From the NCBI GenBank assembly GCA_937915455.1, contig CALDNN010000196.1, forward strand, positions 36,750-100,749: a DNA stretch of 64,000 nucleotides, read 5' to 3'. Every line of letters starts with the position of its first letter. The first letter of the stretch is position 1. This DNA is from Pelethousia sp002409725 (GTDB lineage: Bacteria > Bacillota > Clostridia > Christensenellales > CAG-138). A program made the position numbers and the translations under genes. The notes beneath the pieces were generated by a model. The model made no database searches and was not told the DNA's origin. It worked only from the letters and a program-made list of their open reading frames with translations. Positions 51,042 to 59,224 of the stretch are shown piece after piece.

Positions 51042-52289
51042 ATGTTGAAAGAATTCGACGATTTCAAGCTGATTGGTCAGCCGTGGTATGACGAGAGCAA
51101 ATGGGTGTCGCCCATGAATTATGGTAAGGGCGTAATGACCGACACCTTGTCCCCGAGCATATATATTCACGATGTAACGCTGCGCGACGGCGAGCAGACC
51201 ACCGGCCTGAATTGGACCGAAGAAGAGCGGATTGAGATCGCTCTCCTGCTCAATGACTTAGGCGTAAAAAGTATAGAAGTAGGCATGCCTATCATCTCTT
51301 CCGATATTGTACACGCATGCCAAAGGCTCAGCGAAATGGATCTAAAGTCCGAGCTTGTAGCCTTCTGCCGGGCCAGAAACGATGATATCGACTATGCCGT
51401 AGAGGCCCAGGTTAAGAAAATTATCGTTGAGCATGCCGTCAATCCTTATACCAATCTTTACGGCTATAAGGTGGACGAAACCAAGGTAATTGACAGACTC
51501 CTAAAGGCTCTAGATTACGCCTGTGGAAAGGGCCTAAAAGTCACTTTTATGGGCTGGGACGTTACCCGTGGCAACCTGGAAAGCGCGCTTAGGGTTTACA
51601 AGGCTGTTGTGGATCGGATGCCTGTAGATTCGGTCGTGTTTACCGATAGCTTTGGCGTCGGCACCCCGAGGGCCATCGGGCATGCGATAAGAACGTTGAA
51701 AAAGGAACTGAAGGTCCCTGTCGAGTTCCATGTCCATAATGAGTTCGGTATGGCCATGGGCGCGGTGGCCGAAGCTGTTTATGCCGGCGTAGACGGCATC
51801 CATTCTTCCATAAATGGGTTGGGCGAGCGTACGGGCAATGTTGCGACCGAAGAGGTCGTGGCGGCGATGGAGCTTTTACTGAACGTGAAAACGGGAACCA
51901 ACCTCAAGCTCATCGACAAGGTCACAAAGCGGGTCGAGGAGATCACGGGTATAACGATCCCGCCTAACAAGCCGGTAACGGGCAAGAAACTATTCTGGTT
52001 GGAATCCGGGGTCGTGGTACAGGCAAAGAGCAGGATAGAAAATGCCGGCATCCCGGCTGCCATGACGCCTTACCTGCCGAGTGTTACGGGCAGAGAGCCC
52101 ATTAAAGTCGTATTGGGTGGCTCCAGCGGGAAAGAGAACATTCAGTATTATCTCGATAAGCACAACATCCCTTATGACGACACATTCGATTTTGATGGGG
52201 TGTTGGCTAAGGTAAAAACGCTCTCACGTGAGAAGCGCCGTGTCTTGGAAGATGCGGAGTTCCTTGAGATCGTAAACGGCAAACGATAA
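51042..52289 (+). CDS. DRE-TIM metallolyase, homocitrate/isopropylmalate-synthase-like
   Basis: A 415-residue HMGL-like enzyme. IHDVTLRDGEQTTGLNW (catalytic Arg-Asp, metal Asp) is near residue 45, VEFHVHNEFGMAMG (metal H-x-H) near 230 and GLGERTGNVATEEV near 260. The C-terminal about 100 residues lack the LeuA regulatory domain. It would catalyse Claisen condensation of acyl-CoA with a 2-oxoacid, or the reverse. Its position beside Ptb/Buk favours production of acyl-CoA by retro-Claisen cleavage (inference). Confidence 0.82.
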   Translation: MLKEFDDFKLIGQPWYDESKWVSPMNYGKGVMTDTLSPSIYIHDVTLRDGEQTTGLNWTEEERIEIALLLNDLGVKSIEVGMPIISSDIVHACQRLSEMDLKSELVAFCRARNDDIDYAVEAQVKKIIVEHAVNPYTNLYGYKVDETKVIDRLLKALDYACGKGLKVTFMGWDVTRGNLESALRVYKAVVDRMPVDSVVFTDSFGVGTPRAIGHAIRTLKKELKVPVEFHVHNEFGMAMGAVAEAVYAGVDGIHSSINGLGERTGNVATEEVVAAMELLLNVKTGTNLKLIDKVTKRVEEITGITIPPNKPVTGKKLFWLESGVVVQAKSRIENAGIPAAMTPYLPSVTGREPIKVVLGGSSGKENIQYYLDKHNIPYDDTFDFDGVLAKVKTLSREKRRVLEDAEFLEIVNGKR

Positions 52290-52300
52290 GGGCTATTACC

Positions 52301-52585
52301 ATGAATCCGTTTATTATTCTAGATAAAAAGGACAATGTGGCCACCGCACTGATGGAACTGCCGGTCGGTTTTGTGATGGAATCTTCCCAACTACCCGTTA
52401 AGGTGGTGTGCACGCAGGCCATCCCCAAAGGGCATAAGGTAGCCCTTGTGTCCCTGCAGGCGGGAGACAAGGCCATAAAGTACGGCACGCCAATCGGCAG
52501 GATGACCCGCGACGCAGAGGCTGGCAGTCTTGTACATGTTCATAACTTGACAAGCTGCCGGGGCAAAGAAAAGGCAGGAGGCTGA
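52301..52585 (+). CDS. UxaA-type lyase small subunit (SAF domain)
   Basis: A 94-residue SAF-domain protein (AFP III-like), equivalent to the N-terminal part of altronate dehydratase UxaA, or to SuyA of sulfolactate sulfo-lyase. Recognisable: LPVGFVMESSQLPVKVVCTQ and IPKGHKVALVSLQAGDKAIK, then YGTPIGRMT. It ends 1 base before the large subunit. Its separation from the large subunit follows the SuyA/SuyB pattern. Confidence 0.85.
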   Translation: MNPFIILDKKDNVATALMELPVGFVMESSQLPVKVVCTQAIPKGHKVALVSLQAGDKAIKYGTPIGRMTRDAEAGSLVHVHNLTSCRGKEKAGG

Positions 52586-52586
52586 T

Positions 52587-53756
52587 ATGCAAAAAATCAC
52601 AGGGTACAAACGGAAAGACGGCAGGTTCGGCATTCGAAACCATCTTCTGGTCCTGCCTGTTGTTGTGTGTGCCAACACAGTGGTAGATGCCTTGGCGCGC
52701 CTTTATGGCGATAAAATCATTACCGTAACCCACCCCTACGGCTGTACCTTTGACAACATCAGCAACAAAGAATTCGAAGATACCATGGCAGGTTTCGCTT
52801 CCAATCCTAATGTTGGCGCGGTGCTGTTGGTCGGGCTTGGCTGTGAGACCGTTGATATAAAGCGGATCTTTGCAACCATAAAGGAAAGAAACGACCTCGT
52901 TGCATACGTTTCCATTCAAGACGAGGGCGGAACCCGCAAGACGATCGAAGCTGCCAAGCCGATCATCGATAGCTTCCTGGATAAGCTCGGCAGCATGCGG
53001 CGCGAACCTATGCAGGTATCAGACCTGCTCATTGGCACAGAATGCGGCGCATCGGACAGCTATTCCGGATTGAGTGCAAATCCAGTTCTTGGCCTGTTGG
53101 TTGATAGGACCGTCGATGAAGGCGGCAGCGCTTTCCTCACGGAAGTCACCGAATTTATTGGCGCCGAGCAGAATCTTCTGGATCGCTGTGTGAACCAGAC
53201 GGAGCGAGACAAGCTTCAGGCCTATCTGAACGAGACGGAGCGGAACTTGGCGAGGGTAGGAAGCAACGAGCTTCGGGATATAGCGCCCGGGAACATTGCA
53301 GGCGGCCTTACCACGCTGGAAGAAAAGTCCCTCGGTTGCATCAAAAAGGGCGGTTCACGGCCCATCGTAGAAGTGGTGGGCCATGGCGAGATACCCAGAA
53401 AAAAGGGGCTGGTTGTGATGGATGGCCCGGGTCAGGATGTGGAGTCCCTCGTAGCCCTGGCAACAGGCGGCGCCCAGCTGAGCTTTTTTACAACAGGCAG
53501 AGGCACCCCGGCGGGGAACCCCATCATGCCGGTCGTCAAGGTATCAAGCAATACGACAATAGCGCAAAGATATCCCGATGATATCGACATAAACACCGGA
53601 ACCGTAATCGATGGTACGGAAACGCTTAGACAAGCAGCCGACAGAATGTATGACTTTATGTTGGAAATCGTCAATGGTGAAGAGACCAAGTGTGAGAAGA
53701 ACCATTGCAGGGAATTTGCGATCCGCCGCCGTGGCAAGGATGTTTGCATCTTATAG
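52587..53756 (+). CDS. UxaA-family lyase large subunit
   Basis: A 389-residue C-terminal domain of the UxaA/GarD/SuyB family, which removes water or sulfite from 2-hydroxy acids. It opens GYKRKDGRFGIRNHLLVLPV and has THPYGCTF, LLIGTECGASDSYSGLSANP near 150 and FFTTGRGTPAGNPIMPVVKV near 305, all family landmarks. The Cys residues at about 50 and 155 may bind metal. Paired with the 94-residue SAF subunit upstream. The substrate is unidentified. Confidence 0.88.
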   Translation: MQKITGYKRKDGRFGIRNHLLVLPVVVCANTVVDALARLYGDKIITVTHPYGCTFDNISNKEFEDTMAGFASNPNVGAVLLVGLGCETVDIKRIFATIKERNDLVAYVSIQDEGGTRKTIEAAKPIIDSFLDKLGSMRREPMQVSDLLIGTECGASDSYSGLSANPVLGLLVDRTVDEGGSAFLTEVTEFIGAEQNLLDRCVNQTERDKLQAYLNETERNLARVGSNELRDIAPGNIAGGLTTLEEKSLGCIKKGGSRPIVEVVGHGEIPRKKGLVVMDGPGQDVESLVALATGGAQLSFFTTGRGTPAGNPIMPVVKVSSNTTIAQRYPDDIDINTGTVIDGTETLRQAADRMYDFMLEIVNGEETKCEKNHCREFAIRRRGKDVCIL

Positions 53757-53776
53757 ATTATGGGGGGAACAAAGCT

Positions 53777-54595
53777 TTGGTCGACACTGTTATTAAGCTA
53801 ACCGGCCTGAAAAAGGAATTTGTACGCAAAAAAGAAAAGCAGCTTGTTTTGGACGGCATTACTTTTTCAGCGAAGAAAAATGAGATCATTGGGATTATGG
53901 GCCCAAGCGGCAGCGGCAAAACCACCCTGTTAAAAACCATTGGGGGTATATTGCCGATGGATACGGGCAGCCTTGAGATCTTCGGCGAGGATTGCACCCG
54001 AAAGATGCCCAAATCCATCAAACAAAGGGTAGGTTTTGTGTTCCAGGAGCATAATCTCATGCCTTGGCGGTCTGTTGAGGAAAATTTGAAGCTGCCCTTT
54101 GAAATGTATCACCTCAAGGACCAGAAGGCGAATCAGGAGCGGATAGACGAAGCCTTGGAGATCGTTGGCCTTTCCGATTACCGCATGGCCTTACCACAGG
54201 AGCTTTCCGGCGGCATGATGCAACGGGTGGGAATTGCGCGTGCCATGGTTTTGCAGCCCGACCTGCTGCTGCTGGACCAACCCTTCGGCGCGCTGGATGC
54301 TTTGACACGCAAAAAACTAAGGCTGGACTTCATGCGCTTTTTTACAAGCGCACAAAAAACCATCGTCATCGTTACAAACAGCATCGATGAAGCGCTGCTA
54401 TTTTCCAGCAGAATCATTGTGCTCTCTGAGCAGCCGGCAAAGATAGAACGGGTGGTTGAGGTGGATATACCTTTCAGCCAGCGTACAACGGAAGTCGCGC
54501 ATGACCCGCAGTATAATGAGCTGCGCCACCAGATGATAGAGATAGTCAGCGAGCAATATCGCCAGAATCGCGAGGAGGACTGCTATGAAGACTAA
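53777..54595 (+). CDS. ABC ATPase with substituted catalytic residues
   Basis: A 272-residue ATPase of the SsuB/TauB class. Walker A GPSGSGKTT near residue 44, Q-loop FQEHNLMPW and signature LSGGMMQR are canonical. Walker B reads LLLLDQPFGALD with Gln at about 168 in place of the catalytic Glu, and the H-loop VTNSIDEA has Asn at about 201 in place of His. It therefore binds ATP but probably does not hydrolyse it. TTG start at 53777 after GGGGGGAAC. Its 3' end overlaps the first permease gene by 11 bases. Confidence 0.87.
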   Translation: MVDTVIKLTGLKKEFVRKKEKQLVLDGITFSAKKNEIIGIMGPSGSGKTTLLKTIGGILPMDTGSLEIFGEDCTRKMPKSIKQRVGFVFQEHNLMPWRSVEENLKLPFEMYHLKDQKANQERIDEALEIVGLSDYRMALPQELSGGMMQRVGIARAMVLQPDLLLLDQPFGALDALTRKKLRLDFMRFFTSAQKTIVIVTNSIDEALLFSSRIIVLSEQPAKIERVVEVDIPFSQRTTEVAHDPQYNELRHQMIEIVSEQYRQNREEDCYED

Positions 54596-55370
54596 ATCGA
54601 TGCTTCATGCCAATAAAATATCGAAGTTTTTGCGGAACAGCTGGCCCCCCTTGCTCATGCTCGTCCTTATCATTGCACTTTGGGAGGGGATCGTCTACTT
54701 CTTCAATGTCCCTTATGTTGTGATTCCGGCGCCGCACCTTATTGTTGCCGAAACCACGAAATATTTTAAATCAGAGTTGCTGCAGCATTGGCTGGCTACT
54801 GTGAAAATCATCGCCATTGGATATCTTTCGGGTGTGCCATTCGGAATTCTCCTGGCGTCTCTCATTTCCCAGTCCAAGCTGGCGATCCGCGCATTTTCTC
54901 CGCTGATCACCGTTTTGGTTACATTGCCTACGATGGTGGTGATTCCCATCTACATGGTATGGGTCGGGTTCGATATAAATTATCGTGCAATCCCCGTATT
55001 CATGAACGTGGCCTCCATCGTCACGCTAAACACCCTTTCCGGCTTTATTAACGTGGAGCAGCGGCTATTGGATCTTGCTGAAGGGTATGGAGCCTCAAGA
55101 TTTCAGCGCTTCTTCAAATACATCTTCCCCAACGCCCTGCCGGAAATCTTCATGGGGCTGCGTCTGGGCTGTACGTTCTCCATTCTCAACGTGATCGGTA
55201 TAGAGTTTATCACGGGTAAGATCGGCATGGGTTTTGCGGTACAGTATTTCAGCGGGCTTTTAAAAATGCCCATCGTATGGGGCTGCATTCTCATTGTAGG
55301 CATAACCGGCAGATGCATGTTCTTGATCGTGCAATTGCTTGAAAAGAAATTTGTGACCTGGACTCGTTAA
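54585..55370 (+). CDS. ABC transporter permease 1
   Basis: A 261-residue membrane permease of the SsuC/TauC/ThiX class with about six helices. The EAA-loop region (LAEGYGASRFQRFFKYIFPN, then ALPEIFMGLRLG) faces the ATPases near residue 170. N-terminal basic stretch, no signal. It overlaps the substituted ATPase gene. Confidence 0.88.
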   Translation: MKTKSMLHANKISKFLRNSWPPLLMLVLIIALWEGIVYFFNVPYVVIPAPHLIVAETTKYFKSELLQHWLATVKIIAIGYLSGVPFGILLASLISQSKLAIRAFSPLITVLVTLPTMVVIPIYMVWVGFDINYRAIPVFMNVASIVTLNTLSGFINVEQRLLDLAEGYGASRFQRFFKYIFPNALPEIFMGLRLGCTFSILNVIGIEFITGKIGMGFAVQYFSGLLKMPIVWGCILIVGITGRCMFLIVQLLEKKFVTWTR

Positions 55371-55380
55371 GGGGGCAGAT

Positions 55381-56169
55381 ATGGATAAAATCGTTCTTAA
55401 AGATGTTAATATGATATTTAAAACCAAGCGCCAGACCATTCATGCGCTGAAAGATATTAGCATTAATGTTCCGGAAAAATCCATTGTTTCTATCGTCGGC
55501 CCTTCGGGTTGCGGGAAATCCACCATCATTCGGCTTATCTGCAACATCATTGAGCCGACATCCGGGGATATCTACGTGGATGAATACAGATACGAAAAAG
55601 AGGTTTCCAAATCCACGATCCGCAAGATGGGCTTCATCTTCCAGCGGCCGAACCTGCTGCCTTGGCTGACCCTTCGGGAGAATATCGAGTTCCCGCAGAA
55701 AATAGTTGGGCATAAGGGGAAGGAATGGAAGGAGTATGTGGATGAGCTGCTGGAGATCGGCCGGCTCACCAAGTGCGCAGATTTGCGTCCTTCCGCGCTT
55801 TCGGGCGGCATGCTGCAGCGCGCCGGTGTTCTCAGGGGCATGGCAAACAAGCCCAAAATCCTGCTTATGGATGAACCTTTCGGGGCTTTGGATGATCTGC
55901 TGCGCGAGCAGCTGGACCTTGAAACGCTGGATATTTGGCGCAAGCTTAACCAGACGATAATTTTCATAACGCATAACGTGCGCGAGGCGGTTCTCATGTC
56001 CTCCAAAGTATATGTCATGACAACGGCCCCTGGCCGGATACTGGAAGAGGTTGATATCGACCTTCCATATCCAAGGGACTTGACCATCCTTACGGATCCG
56101 AAGTTTATCGGGTATGATCAGCGCATCACATCGCTGATCGGTGAGCTTGACCTTACCAAGATCAAATAG
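55381..56169 (+). CDS. ABC ATPase with intact catalytic residues
   Basis: A 262-residue partner of the ATPase at 53777. Walker A GPSGCGKST near 41, Q-loop FQRPNLLPW, signature LSGGMLQRAG, Walker B ILLMDEPFGALDD with catalytic Glu, H-loop ITHNVREA with His. It should supply the hydrolytic site of an asymmetric dimer. Confidence 0.9.
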   Translation: MDKIVLKDVNMIFKTKRQTIHALKDISINVPEKSIVSIVGPSGCGKSTIIRLICNIIEPTSGDIYVDEYRYEKEVSKSTIRKMGFIFQRPNLLPWLTLRENIEFPQKIVGHKGKEWKEYVDELLEIGRLTKCADLRPSALSGGMLQRAGVLRGMANKPKILLMDEPFGALDDLLREQLDLETLDIWRKLNQTIIFITHNVREAVLMSSKVYVMTTAPGRILEEVDIDLPYPRDLTILTDPKFIGYDQRITSLIGELDLTKIK

Positions 56170-56179
56170 GGGGAACACT

Positions 56180-56941
56180 ATGGCTGAGAAAAATGTTACA
56201 CGCCGTGCGTTGGGCATAATGGCGCCCATCCTGGTTTTTGTGCTGGTGCTAGGGCTGTTCGAGTTTCTTGTGGTGACGCTTGAAATGCCTACGTGGCTTA
56301 TTTCCAAGCCTTCCGATACCTTTAAAACCCTAGTCGCCAATTTTAGCGATATTTGGCCTAACACGCTCATTACGATTGAGGAGATTCTCATCGGCTATGT
56401 GATCGGTGTGACTACCGGCATTGTGTTAGCGCTCATTTTTACCAGCAACCGCTTTTTGGATAAAGCCATCAGCCCATATGTTATATTCCTCATTGTGACG
56501 CCACAGATCATAATGGTGCCTCTGCTCATGCTTTGGATGGGGTTCGGCATAAAGGTAAAGATTCTAGCAGTCGCCCTTTCCTCGTTCCCCATCAATATGA
56601 TGAGCACCATGACCGGCGTAAGAAGTGTTTCCGCTGATAGGTACGAGCTTATGAAATCCCTACGGGCAACCAAGCTCCAAACCTTCTTCAAGGTCCTGAT
56701 CCCATCGGCGCTGCCCAATGTTTTTACCGGCATGCGCCTGGCGACCATTTTTGCCACCACCTCGGCTGTGGGCGCCGAGCTTATCAGCGGGAATATAGGT
56801 GTCGGCCCGCAGATCGCTTATCACACGGAGTTTATGATGGTAGACATATCCTTTGCTTATGTTTATGTCATGCTATTCATAAGCGTAATGTTCTATATGC
56901 TTATTAACGGTATCGAAAGCCTCGTTCTCAGAGGCAGATAA
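56180..56941 (+). CDS. ABC transporter permease 2
   Basis: A 253-residue permease of the same family as permease 1, with about six helices and EAA-type loop ELMKSLRATKLQTFFKVLIP SALP near 165. ATG at 56180 follows GGGGGA. It gives the system a second, non-identical transmembrane subunit. Confidence 0.88.
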   Translation: MAEKNVTRRALGIMAPILVFVLVLGLFEFLVVTLEMPTWLISKPSDTFKTLVANFSDIWPNTLITIEEILIGYVIGVTTGIVLALIFTSNRFLDKAISPYVIFLIVTPQIIMVPLLMLWMGFGIKVKILAVALSSFPINMMSTMTGVRSVSADRYELMKSLRATKLQTFFKVLIPSALPNVFTGMRLATIFATTSAVGAELISGNIGVGPQIAYHTEFMMVDISFAYVYVMLFISVMFYMLINGIESLVLRGR

Positions 56942-57045
56942 GCATGTAGCTAAGTTGGGATAAAACGGGAATAATGCGCCGCGCAAAGCTATTATTTTTC
57001 GTTTTATACAATAAATTGGGATTCCAAACAACAAAGGAGGAAAAA

Positions 57046-58212
57046 ATGAAAAAGGTACTTTCTATTCTCTTGGTAGTGGCCATGCTATTCGTAGCGGCCG
57101 GTTGTAGCGGTGGAAACGAGTCTGCTCCCGCACAGGGCGCTACTCCGGCAACAGATGCAGCAACAGATGCAAACCAGGAGGCCCAGCCTTCTGCTCCGGC
57201 GGAAGACACCGCTTCTAACGAAGGGGATAAAACACTGCGGCGCAACGAAATTGTACGCGTAGGTTTTACGGCCTCCGTTGCGGGCTTTACCTGGTCCCCG
57301 CTGCTCATCGCGGACGTTCTTGGTTATTTTGACCAGGAAGGTATCGACGTGGTGTTCGAACAGAGCTATTCCAGCTCCGCCAGCAGGATGGTTGCGGCAA
57401 ACCAAGTCGAGTTCTCTACCCCTGGCCCCCACCTGACGGCTGCCGGCATTGCAAGCGGTATGGATATCATCTCCGTATTCCAATGGTTCCCGGTCGACAT
57501 CTTTGGCTTTGCAGTGATGAACGGAAGCGACATGCAGTCTGTGGCAGACCTGAGCGGCAAGAAGATCGGTACCATGACTCCGACCACCAAGAACCAAGTT
57601 ATCCCGATTCTTGAGGCCGCCGGTGTGGATCCTTCTACCGTTGAGATGATCCCCGTGAGTGATGCACGCGTACAGCAGCTGACCGAAGGCACGGTGGATG
57701 CGGTTTGGACCTGGGACGGCGAATGGCAGCAGTGGAAAGCGGAAGGCATGGACATTCGCTATCTGAGCGGACAGGATTACTACAAATCCAGCTCTAACTC
57801 CATCATCACCAGCACGCAGTTGGTAAACGAATATCCTGAGCTGGTCGAAGGCTTTAGCCGCGCACTGGCAAAGGGCAGCTACTTCTGCTACAAAAACCCC
57901 CGTGCGGCAGCAGATATTATCATCACCAACTGGACCTCTCTATTGGTCGACCTGGATACGGCCGAGGAGATCGTAAAGACTGCCGTCAACTTCATGACCG
58001 GTGGTGCTGACGTTATGGAAGGCAACACGATTGGCCAGCATGATGCTGCCGCTTGGGAGCTCATGATGAAGGACTATGTGAAGATGGGCATCGTGCCTGA
58101 AGCGGTTCCGATTGAGAAGTGCTATACAAATCAGTTCATTGAAGCGGCCAATGACTGGGATCGGGCGGAAGTAGATGCGGATGCTGCAAATTATCAGTTT
58201 TCCGAGCAATAA
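57046..58212 (+). CDS. SsuA/THI5-like substrate-binding lipoprotein
   Basis: A 388-residue periplasm-facing binding protein with lipobox LFVAAGCSGG (Cys about 22), then an Ala/Pro/Glu-rich linker. The NMT1/SsuA-type domain begins VRVGFTASVAGFTWSPLLIA and has GYFDQEGIDVVFEQ, FSTPGPHLTAAG and GKKIGTMTPTTKNQVIP. AAGGAGG precedes the ATG by 6 bases. Such proteins bind sulfonates, nitrate, or pyrimidine/riboflavin-type ligands. The ligand here is unknown. Confidence 0.9.
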   Translation: MKKVLSILLVVAMLFVAAGCSGGNESAPAQGATPATDAATDANQEAQPSAPAEDTASNEGDKTLRRNEIVRVGFTASVAGFTWSPLLIADVLGYFDQEGIDVVFEQSYSSSASRMVAANQVEFSTPGPHLTAAGIASGMDIISVFQWFPVDIFGFAVMNGSDMQSVADLSGKKIGTMTPTTKNQVIPILEAAGVDPSTVEMIPVSDARVQQLTEGTVDAVWTWDGEWQQWKAEGMDIRYLSGQDYYKSSSNSIITSTQLVNEYPELVEGFSRALAKGSYFCYKNPRAAADIIITNWTSLLVDLDTAEEIVKTAVNFMTGGADVMEGNTIGQHDAAAWELMMKDYVKMGIVPEAVPIEKCYTNQFIEAANDWDRAEVDADAANYQFSEQ

Positions 58213-58226
58213 GCATTAAGCTGTAT

Positions 58227-58262
58227 AAGACTTCTCCGCCGCAAGGCGGAGAAGTCTTGCTA
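58227..58262 (+). terminator. Hairpin after the binding-protein gene
   Basis: AAGACTTCTCCGCC / GGCGGAGAAGTCTT with loop GCAA. Possibly attenuates read-through into the downstream enzymes. Confidence 0.6.
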
Positions 58263-58384
58263 TTCGCCAACTGAGTCCGCAGCGAAGCGGCGGCCTCATA
58301 AGGAATGACGACCCTGAGGCGGTGAAAGGGGCATAGCGCCCATTGGTGGCATATGCCTGAAAGCAATTGTAAAGGATGATTTTT

Positions 58385-59209
58385 ATGCGTTTAAGTTATC
58401 AAGTATCTACGCCGGAGGTAAAAAAAGCCGCCGGAGTTACTGCATATCAGGCTGATCTGGAAACCTCCTTCAAAATGTTAGCGGATAACGGATATGACGG
58501 CGCTGAACTCATGATTTGTGAGCCGGCAAAAATTGATGCAGATAAGATTATAAGGCTATCCCAACAATATAGCCTGCCCATTTGTATGGTTTGCAGTGGC
58601 GAGGTCTTTGGTCAGGATGGGCTCTGCTTTACCGATCCGGATCCGGCGCGCCGGGCCGAAGCTATCAAACGTGTTAAGGATGCTGTGGATCTTTCCGTGA
58701 AGGTGGGTGCTAATATTGTGAATATCGGCCGCGTTCGCGGCGGCTTTTCCCTGGGGGGCAATCACGAAGATGAGCGGCGCCTGTCCGTTCAGGGAATCAG
58801 GCAAGTGGCGGAGTATGCCGGCGAAAAGGGTGCTCTTATCGCGCTTGAGCCGGTGAATTCCATTGCGGCCACCTTCATCAACACCACGCAGCAAGGGATC
58901 GCGGTGATAGATGAGATTGGTCTTCCTTCCCTCAAATTGATGCTGGACAGCAACCATATGTTTATTGACGACCCGGACCCTATGCAAAGCATTGAGGATG
59001 CAAAAGGATATTTCGTTTTTGTGCATCTGGTAGATAGCAATAGGCTTTATCCAGGCAATTGTAAGCTTGACTTCAAACAGTTCTTGCGCAAGGTCAAAGA
59101 AGTTGGCTATGATGGATGGGTCAGCGTCGAGGTGTTTCAACGGCCAAACCAGGATGTGGCGCTCAAGAAGAGTATAGCGCATATTCGGCCAATTCTAGAC
59201 AATCTGTAG
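58385..59209 (+). CDS. Sugar phosphate isomerase/epimerase family TIM barrel
   Basis: A 274-residue xylose-isomerase-like barrel. Metal ligands are ALEPVNS (Glu) near 155, LMLDSNHMF (Asp, His) near 185, VHLVDSNR and SVEVFQ (Glu) near 247. These match D-tagatose 3-epimerase-type enzymes, which also include hydroxypyruvate isomerases and other hydroxy-acid/ketose enzymes. ATG at 58385 after AAAGGA. Confidence 0.85.
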   Translation: MRLSYQVSTPEVKKAAGVTAYQADLETSFKMLADNGYDGAELMICEPAKIDADKIIRLSQQYSLPICMVCSGEVFGQDGLCFTDPDPARRAEAIKRVKDAVDLSVKVGANIVNIGRVRGGFSLGGNHEDERRLSVQGIRQVAEYAGEKGALIALEPVNSIAATFINTTQQGIAVIDEIGLPSLKLMLDSNHMFIDDPDPMQSIEDAKGYFVFVHLVDSNRLYPGNCKLDFKQFLRKVKEVGYDGWVSVEVFQRPNQDVALKKSIAHIRPILDNL

Positions 59210-59224
59210 AAGGGACGGTTCTAT

